Of a DNA stretch of 38,915 bases, positions 31,480 to 38,875 are shown piece after piece; position 1 is the first letter of the stretch; every line of letters begins with the position of its first letter. Location of the stretch: assembly GCA_946186895.1 (NCBI GenBank), contig CAMHOW010000020.1, positions 1 to 38,915 of the forward strand. The letters are read 5' to 3'. Source of the stretch: an uncultured Fibrobacter sp. (GTDB lineage Bacteria; Fibrobacterota; Fibrobacteria; Fibrobacterales; Fibrobacteraceae). The position numbers and the translations under genes were made by a program. Below the pieces are notes generated by a model. It did no database searches and was not told the DNA's origin. It saw nothing but the letters and a program-made list of their open reading frames with translations.

Positions 31480-32622
31480 TTAACTCAGGGATAGTCCCGG
31501 GATCTGTTTTTCAAGGCTCGCGGCTTGTGCTGCGAGCTTTTTCTTGAATTCTGCGGTAGCGGGGGAGGCTGCGTCTACGATCCGGTGGTTCGCACTTTTC
31601 AGGAACTTCTCCACCTTGGCGGTGTTCTCGCGAGTTCTAGGGTCGCAGTAGGTGTCGACCATGCGCTCAAAGATGTACTCTTTCGCCGTTTCAGACAAAT
31701 GAACCATGTCGCTGTCGTAGAAGCGGTAGTCCCGCAGTTCGTCCATCACGATTTCGTAGCTAGGGAAGTAAGAGACAATGTCATTGCGCAGGGCGCATGA
31801 CTGCTGCGCCTCGCAAATGCGAGTGTAAACACACGCGCTTGCTCGACTTGCTTTGTCATTGCGAGGAGCCGAAGGCGACGCGGCAATCTCAGTCCAACGT
31901 TTCATAACTTTCTCAACAGCCAGCATCAGCGTTGCCTTGGAAAGGCTGTTTTGGTGGGCGCCGTCGGCCATGTGCCTAAGGGGTGACACGGTAAAGACTA
32001 TGTGGAGCTTTTCGTTGATGGTGTGCAGGTCGTTCACGATGTCTGTCAGAGCCTTCGCTGCCTCGTCCACGGAAATTATCCTGCGGGTGAACAGCTTCGG
32101 GTCTTGCCTGTGGCAGTTGGCGACGACCCTGCCGTCGGTTGCACAATTTGTTGAGCCACTCGCGTTTAAGAAGTACACAAACGCCGTACCCAAGGTGATA
32201 AAGACGGTGTCCGCCTTTTGCAAAAAATCTCGGGCCTGGGCTGCGGCAGCGTTTAGCTTGTTGATGCATTCCTCACGGGTATGACCCGAGAGGGAACCGT
32301 GGGCATCCCAGCAGTGCCACATTCCGCAAGCCTCGCCGCCCGCCGAGCCTACGTCGGCCGCACTTGCGCTGAGACTCTCGCGACCGTCCCGGAAAACGTC
32401 CTTTTCCGTAAAGACCTTTCCCTCTGCGAGGGCCCTGATCTGCCTTGCGATGGAAAGGGGGTTGTACACCGTGCCAAAGGGGTTCGCAAGCACTTGAAAC
32501 TTTCGGGCTAAAAACTGCTCCGAGATGCTGTCGGCGAAGCAGGACCCGAAAAAGGCCACGGGAGTCCCGTAATCCAGGCCGAAATCGGGCTTCGGGATGT
32601 CGATCTTCGTGAAAAACTCCAT
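31480..32622 (-). CDS. GSCFA domain protein with in-frame repeat insertion
   Basis: A 380-residue protein of the GSCFA family, named for its motif, here FFGSCFADSISEQF near residue 25. ITLGTAFVYF, FTVSPLRHMADG and YFPSYEIVMDELRDYRFYDSDMVHLS are the later conserved parts and resemble the SGNH hydrolase layout (DMVHLS holding the catalytic Asp and His). An esterase role is plausible but unproven. Between KRWTEIAAS and DIVSYFP about 38 residues are encoded by repeat DNA (31780-31890), in frame and without stop. The long upstream extension of the frame to 33021 is antisense to the next gene and not real. TATATTTG lies just before the ATG. Confidence 0.85.
   Translation of the reverse strand: MEFFTKIDIPKPDFGLDYGTPVAFFGSCFADSISEQFLARKFQVLANPFGTVYNPLSIARQIRALAEGKVFTEKDVFRDGRESLSASAADVGSAGGEACGMWHCWDAHGSLSGHTREECINKLNAAAAQARDFLQKADTVFITLGTAFVYFLNASGSTNCATDGRVVANCHRQDPKLFTRRIISVDEAAKALTDIVNDLHTINEKLHIVFTVSPLRHMADGAHQNSLSKATLMLAVEKVMKRWTEIAASPSAPRNDKASRASACVYTRICEAQQSCALRNDIVSYFPSYEIVMDELRDYRFYDSDMVHLSETAKEYIFERMVDTYCDPRTRENTAKVEKFLKSANHRIVDAASPATAEFKKKLAAQAASLEKQIPGLSLS
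31780..31890. repeat. Dispersed palindromic repeat inside the GSCFA gene (family A copy 3 plus a related flank)
   Basis: A full family A copy (GTCATTGCGAGG to GCAATCTC) covers 31855-31890. A second, related beginning GTCATTGCGCAGG lies at 31780, followed by small palindromes (TGCGCC, CTCGCAAATGCGAG). The whole block codes for an Ala/Ser/Arg/Cys-rich stretch that breaks conserved GSCFA sequence. Its length keeps the frame open. Confidence 0.7.
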
Positions 32623-32626
32623 ACCA

Positions 32627-32634
32627 CAAATATA
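32627..32634 (-). promoter_or_regulatory. Candidate -10 box at the start of the GSCFA gene
   Basis: On the minus strand TATATTTG lies directly before the ATG at 32622, with six bases between TATATT and the start codon. This would give a leaderless message, as at 3337. Confidence 0.45.
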
Positions 32635-32663
32635 GTAGCAAGTGGGCTGCCCCCGGTTTTTTG

Positions 32664-32671
32664 TATCTTTA
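32664..32671 (+). promoter_or_regulatory. Candidate -10 element for the GGGP synthase gene
   Basis: TATCTTTA lies 33 bases upstream of ATG 32705, followed by AAAAAGGA as the ribosome-binding site. The gap of 82 bases is shared with the divergent GSCFA gene. Confidence 0.35.
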
Positions 32672-32704
32672 GGGTACTTGCCTCTTTGGCAAAAAGGAAT
32701 TGTT

Positions 32705-33460
32705 ATGAAACCAGGAAAAACCGAACTCCGCCTGAATGCAGAAATCGAGAAGCGCGGGGCGCTGTTTGCAGTACTGCTGGACCCCGATACCTCTGACGAG
32801 GCCGCTTTTGTGAAGGCCGGGGCCATGGCCGCTGAAAACGGTGCCGACCTGCTCTTGGTAGGCGGTTCGTACCTCGGTAACTTTACGCTGCCCAAGCAGG
32901 TGGCCGCCCTCAAGGCCCACGTGGATCTGCCCGTGGTGCTGTTCCCGGGTGGAGCCTCACAGGTGGTGCCCGGCTTTGATGCCATGCTTTTCATGACCCT
33001 GGTGAGCGGTCGTAACCCCAACTACCTCATTGACGAGCAGGTTCGTGGCGGCGCCCTGGTACGTGCCCTCAACATGGAAGCCATCCCCACGGCCTACCAG
33101 CTCATCAACAGCGGCAAGCGTACCACGGTGGAATATATCAGCGGTACTATGCCCGTGCCCGCCAACAAGCCCAAACTCAGCATGGTGAACTCCATCGCTG
33201 CAGAACTCATGGGCATGCGTTACGTCTATCTCGAAGCGGGTAGCGGCGCCGAAGAGCCCGTTCCCGTGGAGCACATCGCCTACACCCGCAAGGCCACCGA
33301 GATGACCATCATCACCGGAGGCGGCATCAAGGATCCGCAAACTGCGGCCATCCGCGTAGCGGCAGGCGCCAACATCATCGTCACCGGCACCCTCTGGGAA
33401 AAGGTGGAAGACCCCGCCCTCCTCAAGGAATTCGCCGCGGCTATCCACGTCAAGGGATAG
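32705..33460 (+). CDS. Geranylgeranylglyceryl phosphate synthase family protein (group II, PcrB-like)
   Basis: A 251-residue TIM-barrel prenyltransferase-like protein. The family is defined by the N-terminal LFAVLLDPDTSD, ADLLLVGGSYLG, LPVVLFPGGASQVVPGFDAMLFMTLVSGRNPNYLI and the phosphate-binding end ITGGGIKDPQTAAIRVAAGANIIVTGTLWE, all present. Known members join a long prenyl diphosphate to sn-glycerol-1-phosphate, the first step of archaeal-type ether lipids; Bacillus PcrB uses heptaprenyl and FCB-group members geranylgeranyl chains. Chain length cannot be read here. ATG 32705 has AAGGA eight bases upstream; the frame extends to 32642 without support. Gap of 36 bases to coaBC. Confidence 0.88.
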   Translation: MKPGKTELRLNAEIEKRGALFAVLLDPDTSDEAAFVKAGAMAAENGADLLLVGGSYLGNFTLPKQVAALKAHVDLPVVLFPGGASQVVPGFDAMLFMTLVSGRNPNYLIDEQVRGGALVRALNMEAIPTAYQLINSGKRTTVEYISGTMPVPANKPKLSMVNSIAAELMGMRYVYLEAGSGAEEPVPVEHIAYTRKATEMTIITGGGIKDPQTAAIRVAAGANIIVTGTLWEKVEDPALLKEFAAAIHVKG

Positions 33461-33496
33461 CGTCAGCTGGTTCGGTTTGGCCGGGACGTCGCGACA

Positions 33497-34810
33497 ATGG
33501 ACCTGAACGGAAAGAAAATCCTCCTGGGAGTGACCGGCGGAATCGCCGCCTACAAGAGCTGTGAACTTTTGCGCCTGCTGCAGAAGAAAGGCGCCCAGGT
33601 CCGCGTGGCCATGACCGAAGAGGCCACCCGCTTTGTCGCTCCCCTGACCTTCGCCTCCCTCTCCAAGTGCCCCGTCTACCTCAAGGACGGCGCCGTCGAG
33701 GCTCGCCCCTTCCAGCACATCGACTTTCCCCGCTGGGCCGACCTCTACATTGTGGTCCCCTGCACCGCCAACGCCATCGGCAAGTTCGCCTACGGCCTGG
33801 CCGACGACCCCGTGTCCCTCTGCTTCATGAGCTGCACCTGCCCCCGCCTCCTGGCACCTGCCATGAACGTCGCCATGTACAACTCTCCGGCAGTCAAGCG
33901 GAACCTTGAAACCCTCCGCTCCTTCGAGAACACCTACGTGCTGGAATCCCCCGCGGGCGAACTGGCCTGCGGCGAGGTAGGCTCCGGCCGCCTTTTAGAA
34001 CCGGCGGACATTGTTTCTTTCATTGAGGGGGGAAGCCTCCCCCTCGTGGGCACTTCGTCGCCCACTACCCCCTCTAGCGGGGGACACCCCCGCAACGCCC
34101 CCGCGGCCCCTCTGGCAAGTGACTCCCTTCCCGAGCAGGACCCGTCCCTCCCCGGGCACGGACGCCGGGTGCTCATTACGGCGGGCCGCACCGAAGAGGC
34201 CATCGACCCGGTGCGCTACATCTCTAACAGGAGTAGCGGCAAGACGGCTGTGGCTCTAGCCTCCGTGTTCCTTGCCAACGGATATTCCGTAGAGGTGGTG
34301 GCAGGCCCCATGGAAGCACAGTTCCCGGGCGGCGCCACGGTGCACCGTGTTCGCAGTGCCTGCGACATGCACCAGGCCGTCATGGAACGCCTCCCACAAG
34401 TACAGGCCCTGGTGCATTGCGCCGCCGTGGCCGACTACCGCCCGAAAGTGGTTGCTGCTGAAAAGATCAAGGATAGCAGGAACCAGCTGGTGCTGGAACT
34501 GGTACCCAACCCGAATATTCTGCGGGACTCTGTTGCCGCCAAGAAGCCAGGCCAGGTGGTGGTGGGCTTCGCTTTGGAAACGGACCACTTCGAAAAGCAT
34601 GCCTTGGAGAAATTGGAAAAGAGTGGCGCCGATGCCCTGTTGCTGAACGCCCCCGTGGCCAAGGATAGTGGCTTTGGCTTCGACTGTGTGAATTACACTT
34701 TGGTGACGCCCAATTCCCAGGTGCCAGAACTTCGCATGGGTTCCAAGGTGGAGCTCTCGGAAGCAATCGTTGATTTTGTGAATCGCAAGCTGGAGGAAAG
34801 CCGTGGCTGA
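33497..34810 (+). CDS. coaBC: Bifunctional phosphopantothenoylcysteine decarboxylase/synthetase with repeat-encoded linker
   Basis: A 437-residue enzyme of coenzyme A synthesis. The CoaC half (1-175) is a flavoprotein decarboxylase with catalytic His74 (FQHIDF), PAMNVAMY and Cys158 (ACGEVGSGR). The CoaB half (about 223-437) ligates cysteine to phosphopantothenate: LITAGRTEEAIDPVRYISNRSSGKTAVALA, AAVADYRPK and KIKDSRNQLVLELVPNPNIL. Between them residues 178-222 are Pro/Ser/Gly-rich, much longer than the usual junction, and are encoded by hairpin repeat DNA (34025-34091 and beyond). No clear ribosome-binding site. Overlaps the next gene by eight bases. Confidence 0.95.
   Translation: MDLNGKKILLGVTGGIAAYKSCELLRLLQKKGAQVRVAMTEEATRFVAPLTFASLSKCPVYLKDGAVEARPFQHIDFPRWADLYIVVPCTANAIGKFAYGLADDPVSLCFMSCTCPRLLAPAMNVAMYNSPAVKRNLETLRSFENTYVLESPAGELACGEVGSGRLLEPADIVSFIEGGSLPLVGTSSPTTPSSGGHPRNAPAAPLASDSLPEQDPSLPGHGRRVLITAGRTEEAIDPVRYISNRSSGKTAVALASVFLANGYSVEVVAGPMEAQFPGGATVHRVRSACDMHQAVMERLPQVQALVHCAAVADYRPKVVAAEKIKDSRNQLVLELVPNPNILRDSVAAKKPGQVVVGFALETDHFEKHALEKLEKSGADALLLNAPVAKDSGFGFDCVNYTLVTPNSQVPELRMGSKVELSEAIVDFVNRKLEESRG
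34025..34091. repeat. Hairpin repeat inside coaBC, related to family C
   Basis: Consecutive palindromes are GAGGGGG/CCCCCTC (34025-34045), GTGGGC/GCCCAC (34046-34065), CCCCC/GGGGG (34068-34083) and GGGGG-ACA-CCCCC (34079-34091). On the minus strand the block reads GTGCCCACGA followed by a G-rich palindrome, the same order as the repeats after yidC (13465 onward). It falls exactly at the CoaC/CoaB domain junction and keeps the reading frame. Confidence 0.65.
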
Positions 34811-35618
34811 AGAATTCGATTTTAGCGCCCTCCGCAGCTACCTCCAGGGCCAAATGGATCTTGGGGATGCCGAGGTGTTCCTGGACGAACCCTGGGCACC
34901 GAAAAAGCGCATGGCATCGCCTGCCCCGGCCTCTGCACCGGTTCCGCCCAGACCCGCCATTCCCGCAACCGCCGCCGTGCCGCCTTCGCGACCGGTACCC
35001 GCTCCTGCGACCACGGCAGCACCCGCCTTCGCAAGGCCCGACATGCCTGCTCCCCGTGCCACCTCTCGGGAAGCTGCCCCCTTTGAGTCTGCCGTTACTC
35101 CGCAAGAATTCTACGGACAAATTAGCAACGAGAAACTTTACGCCGGCAAGACCATCTTCCGCTACGAAGGTCCTGATCACCCCACGGTGTTGCTGCTTTT
35201 CCAGACGCCACGTTCAGACATTCCTTCAGGCGGATTCCTCAAGTCTCCCGTGTCGGAGATGCTTTTCCGCCTTTTTACAAGCCTGAACGTCGCCCCCGAA
35301 TCCATCGGGGTCACCTTCTTCTACAAGTTGCCTGAATCCAGGAACTTCCCGCCTCTGGTAGAGGCGGCGCTTCGCAAGATGCTCGCTAAGGAGCTTTCCC
35401 TGCTCGCGCCTGAAACTATGGTGACTTTCGGGGAGCCCGTGTTCCATCAGGTCTTTGGCAAGGGCAAGAACTTCATGGAGTCTGCCGGTACGGACTTGGA
35501 ATTCGCAGGCATCAAGACCTGCTCTTTGGTAGATGCCTTCGCCATGATGGGCGACAAGCAGCTCAAGCTACTCACCTGGAAGACACATCTTCCCAAGTGC
35601 ACCTATTTTAAACGGTAG
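34803..35618 (+). CDS. Uracil-DNA glycosylase-fold protein with Pro/Ala-rich linker
   Basis: A 271-residue protein starting at GTG 34803, overlapping the coaBC stop by eight bases. Residues 1-30 are acidic, residues 35-95 form a Pro/Ala-rich linker, and the C-terminal part (about 100-271) resembles the UDG superfamily of families 4 and 5: SGGFLKSPVSEMLFRLFTSLNV, FFYKLPESRNFPPLVEAALRKMLAKELSLLAPETMVTFGEPV and a final WKTHLPK. The catalytic and iron-sulfur residues of family 4 are not evident, so a repair function is uncertain. Identification is from general pattern rather than an exact motif. Confidence 0.65.
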   Translation: MAEEFDFSALRSYLQGQMDLGDAEVFLDEPWAPKKRMASPAPASAPVPPRPAIPATAAVPPSRPVPAPATTAAPAFARPDMPAPRATSREAAPFESAVTPQEFYGQISNEKLYAGKTIFRYEGPDHPTVLLLFQTPRSDIPSGGFLKSPVSEMLFRLFTSLNVAPESIGVTFFYKLPESRNFPPLVEAALRKMLAKELSLLAPETMVTFGEPVFHQVFGKGKNFMESAGTDLEFAGIKTCSLVDAFAMMGDKQLKLLTWKTHLPKCTYFKR

Positions 35619-35674
35619 TTTCGCCTAATTATGGGAAATTTGAGCGCGCGACACTATTTGTCGTGGGCCTAGGT

Positions 35675-35680
35675 TATATT
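35675..35680 (+). promoter_or_regulatory. Candidate -10 box for dnaB
   Basis: TATATT at 35675-35680 follows a small hairpin CGACA/TGTCG (35649-35663). It would give a leader of about 90 bases. A second box, TATTTTTA at 35758, lies too close to leave the GGAG ribosome-binding site intact. Confidence 0.35.
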
Positions 35681-35777
35681 GAACGTAGAATTGAGGAAAT
35701 GCCTGTGTGATGGCGTCTTTGACCAGATTTGGTGTGCGTCTTTTAGGCAAAAAATTGTATTTTTATGTGGAGTATTT

Positions 35778-37205
35778 ATGTCTGAAAATGTAAGTGACAA
35801 TAGGAATTTTGAAAGCCGCCAGGTGCCCAATGACCTGGAGGCGGAACGCTTTTTGCTAGGTGGCATCCTTAGGGACCCAGAAGTCATGGGGACCGTCATT
35901 ATGGTGGTCACCGACGAGGATTTTTTCTATTACGAGCGCCATAAGCTCATTTGGCGTGGACTGAGCGGAATTTACCGCAAGGGGACTCCCATTGACCTCC
36001 TGACCCTTTCGACAGAACTGGAAACCATGGGTAAGCTCTCCGAAGCCGGTGGTCGGGAATACCTTTTCGAACTGATGGAGTCGGTGGCCTCCTCGGCCAA
36101 CGTGGAATGGAACTTGGAACACCTGAAAAACAAGTCCACCCTGCGCAAGATGATCAAGTCGGCCTCGGAGACCATCAAGAAGGCCATGGACCCCTCCTTC
36201 AATCCGGACGACGTGCTCCAGGATGCGGAACGGGATATCTTTGCCATTGCCGACAAGCAGGTGAAGGGGGCAGTCAAGCCCATCGAGAATTTTGTTTCCC
36301 CCTTGCTGGAGCGGCTCAACAACCGCAAAGACGGCATTACGGGAATTCCCACGGGTATCAAGGATTTGGACGAGCTGACCAATGGCCTACAGGATTCAGA
36401 CCTGATTATCCTGGCGGCCCGCCCTGGTGTTGGAAAAACTTCTTTCGCTCTGACCATTGCGGCCAATGCGGCTATTGACTACAATAGGCATGTGGCCTTT
36501 TTTAGCCTGGAAATGGATGGCATGCAGTTGGCACAGCGTCTTCTTTGTTCTAGGGCCCAGGTGGACCAGTCTAAGTTCCGCAATGGCAAGCTGAACCGCG
36601 ACGAGATGAACCAGATTATCGCGAAAGTGGCGCCTATTAACCAGTCCCCGCTGTATGTGGACGACAATGCCGACCTGGGAATCATGGAACTCATGAGTAA
36701 GGCCAGGCAGCTTAAGCATAGGGGCCAGTTGGACCTTCTGGTGGTGGACTACCTGCAGCTGATGAAGACCGGCAACGAGGAAAACCGTGCGGTGGCTATC
36801 GGCAACATTTCCCGCGGTCTCAAGATACTGGCCAAGGAATTGCATATTCCGGTAATCGCCTTGGCCCAGCTTAGCCGTAAGGTGGAAGAAAAGGGTCGTG
36901 ACCGGCCCCAGCTTAGCGACCTTCGTGAATCGGGCTCTATTGAACAGGATGCCGACATGGTGTGGTTTGTGGAGCGGCCCTATGTGCGGACTCACAAGGA
37001 AGAGGACATGTACAAGGCAGAGCTGATTGTGGCAAAGCACCGTAACGGCTCTGTTAGGGATATCCCCATGACGTTTGTGCCGGAATATACCACCTTCTAC
37101 AATGCGACTGCGGAAGGTGGGGATGCTGGTGGCGAGCAGCCTTATTCTTACGACGATTACGGTGGTGGTAGTTCTGAACCTGTCGGCTTTGGAGACTTTG
37201 GCTGA
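35778..37205 (+). CDS. dnaB: Replicative DNA helicase DnaB
   Basis: A 475-residue hexameric helicase that unwinds DNA at the replication fork. The N-terminal domain (about 15-150) starts VPNDLEAERFLLGGIL, the usual DnaB opening; the RecA-like domain has Walker A AARPGVGKTSF (Lys220) and Walker B LLVVDYLQLM, with the typical SRGLKILAKELHIPVIALAQLSR and LRESGSIEQDAD segments. The tail is Gly/Tyr-rich. No intein is present. ATG 35778 has GGAG six bases upstream; the frame extends to 35679 without support. Its TGA overlaps the next ATG by one base. Confidence 0.96.
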   Translation: MSENVSDNRNFESRQVPNDLEAERFLLGGILRDPEVMGTVIMVVTDEDFFYYERHKLIWRGLSGIYRKGTPIDLLTLSTELETMGKLSEAGGREYLFELMESVASSANVEWNLEHLKNKSTLRKMIKSASETIKKAMDPSFNPDDVLQDAERDIFAIADKQVKGAVKPIENFVSPLLERLNNRKDGITGIPTGIKDLDELTNGLQDSDLIILAARPGVGKTSFALTIAANAAIDYNRHVAFFSLEMDGMQLAQRLLCSRAQVDQSKFRNGKLNRDEMNQIIAKVAPINQSPLYVDDNADLGIMELMSKARQLKHRGQLDLLVVDYLQLMKTGNEENRAVAIGNISRGLKILAKELHIPVIALAQLSRKVEEKGRDRPQLSDLRESGSIEQDADMVWFVERPYVRTHKEEDMYKAELIVAKHRNGSVRDIPMTFVPEYTTFYNATAEGGDAGGEQPYSYDDYGGGSSEPVGFGDFG

Positions 37206-37987
37206 TGCTTGTTCTGCTTAGTCCCATCATTTGGATCGGTAAGGTTATTGTCCAGGGTATCTCCAGCGTCGGTGAGATTATCTGCTTGCTGCTTTCTACG
37301 CTGAAGCAGTTGCCCCATGTGTACAAGAACCCTGACCTGATTGTAAAGCAGATGATTTCTATCGGCGTGTCGTCGCTGCCTCTGCTTTTTGTGACGTCCA
37401 TCTTTACGGGCATGGTGGCCACCATCATGGCTGAATTTGAGTTCCACAACCTGGTGTCGGACAAGTTTGTGGGTACGGCTGCCTGCAAGATGGTGCTGAT
37501 CGAGCTTGGCCCTCTGCTGACCGCTATCGTGCTTGCGGGCCGTGTGGGAAGTGCCGTGGCGGCCGAGCTTGGCTCCATGAAGGAGAAAGAGGAACTGATG
37601 GCCTATACGGTGCTGGGATTGGAACCCTACCGTTACCTGGCCTTGCCCCGCTTTGTGGCCTTTATTACCATGATTCCCTGCCTTACCGCCATTTCTAATG
37701 CTTTGGCCCTGATTGGTGGATGGATTGTGTGCGTGCTGGCCCTGGACATTACCACCTACACCTACTATACCGGCATGCAGTACCTGTTTGATTCCATGGA
37801 TCTGTGGGCTGGTATCATCAAGTCCTTCGTGTTTGGAACCCTGATTTTTGTGCTGGCCTACTACAACGGCGTCAATGCGAAGCCCGGTGCCCGTGGCGTG
37901 GGCCTTGCTACCATGAACGTGGTGGTGTCTAGCTGTCTCATGATTTTGATTGCGGACTTTGCCCTGGATGCGGTGATGTTCTTCTAG
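37205..37987 (+). CDS. MlaE-type ABC transporter permease (second of two)
   Basis: A 260-residue inner-membrane permease of the MlaE family, with about five or six helices. The core IELGPLLTAIVLAGRVGSAVAAELGSMKEKEELMAYTVLGLEPYRYL is closer to the family consensus than the first copy (19805-20686) and lacks that copy's long N terminus. The start overlaps the dnaB stop by one base, so expression is probably tied to dnaB. The ATPase partner follows after 16 bases. Confidence 0.92.
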   Translation: MLVLLSPIIWIGKVIVQGISSVGEIICLLLSTLKQLPHVYKNPDLIVKQMISIGVSSLPLLFVTSIFTGMVATIMAEFEFHNLVSDKFVGTAACKMVLIELGPLLTAIVLAGRVGSAVAAELGSMKEKEELMAYTVLGLEPYRYLALPRFVAFITMIPCLTAISNALALIGGWIVCVLALDITTYTYYTGMQYLFDSMDLWAGIIKSFVFGTLIFVLAYYNGVNAKPGARGVGLATMNVVVSSCLMILIADFALDAVMFF

Positions 37988-38003
37988 GATTATAGGTAAC
38001 GTT

Positions 38004-38798
38004 ATGCCCAATGTAAAGATTGACCCGAACGATATTGCCATTCGCCTGAAGGGGCTCAAGAAGTCCTTTGGCGTTCAGACCGTCTTGGAAGACGTGAACC
38101 TGGACATTCGCCGTGGGGAAACCATGGTGATTATCGGTAAGTCTGGTGGCGGTAAGTCCGTTATCTTGAAGCATATGATTGGGCTTCTGCAGCCCGATGG
38201 CGGCGAGGTGTCGGTAGACGGCGTGACTATTAGTACGCCTAAGTTTTTTGATACCCACACTATTCGTCGCAAGATGGGCATGCTTTTCCAGATGGGTGCG
38301 TTGTTCGACTCTATGACTACAGGCGAGAACATCGCGTTCGCTTTGAGGGAACACCATCCGGAACTCTCTGAAAGGCAGATCCAGAATGTGGTCACTGAAA
38401 AGCTCAAGATGATCAACCTGGTGCCGGAATTCCGTACTAAAATGCCTTCGGAACTTTCCGGTGGTATGAAAAAGCGTGTGGCCCTTGCTCGCGCTATCGC
38501 CCTGAATCCTGAAATTCTATTGTACGATGAACCCACCACTGGTCTGGACCCCATTACCAGCGACGTGATTAACGACCTGATTCTGGATATGCAGAGCAAG
38601 CTGGGCGTGACGTCTGTGGTGGTGACTCACGACATGGTGAGCGCCTTCAAGGTGGCTGACCGCATTGCCATGCTTTACAACGGCCGCATTATCGAGGTGG
38701 GTACGGTAGACGAGATTAAGAATACGGCCAACCCCTACGTGCACCAGTTCATTACTGGCCAGCGGAAAATGTCTGTGGAAGGGGAGCCGCAGGACTAG
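38004..38798 (+). CDS. MlaF-type ABC transporter ATPase (second of two)
   Basis: A 264-residue ATPase of the MlaF group. Walker A GKSGGGKS, signature LSGGMKKRVALARAI, Walker B ILLYDEPTTGLDP and VVTHDM are intact and canonical, unlike the first copy with LSVGM. With the permease at 37205 it would power lipid transport between membranes. No MCE-domain gene follows: the next gene is cysS. Confidence 0.92.
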   Translation: MPNVKIDPNDIAIRLKGLKKSFGVQTVLEDVNLDIRRGETMVIIGKSGGGKSVILKHMIGLLQPDGGEVSVDGVTISTPKFFDTHTIRRKMGMLFQMGALFDSMTTGENIAFALREHHPELSERQIQNVVTEKLKMINLVPEFRTKMPSELSGGMKKRVALARAIALNPEILLYDEPTTGLDPITSDVINDLILDMQSKLGVTSVVVTHDMVSAFKVADRIAMLYNGRIIEVGTVDEIKNTANPYVHQFITGQRKMSVEGEPQD

Positions 38799-38800
38799 TT

Positions 38801-38834
38801 TTGACGGCTTAGGAGCGCGATTTTTCTATATTTG
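38801..38834 (+). promoter_or_regulatory. Candidate promoter of cysS
   Basis: TTGACG at 38801-38806 and TATATTTG at 38827-38834 are 20 bases apart, long for a housekeeping promoter. A leader of about 40 bases follows, with GCGCAGGTTGCGC as a small palindrome and GGAGG five bases before the ATG. Confidence 0.45.
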
Positions 38835-38875
38835 GCGCCGGCAGCGCAGGTTGCGCCGCATTAACGGAGGCTAAA

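Noticed and set aside
32623..33021. Upstream extension of the GSCFA frame
   Set aside because: It runs antisense through the GGGP synthase gene; the GSCFA family begins at MEFFTK and a promoter-like box precedes ATG 32622.
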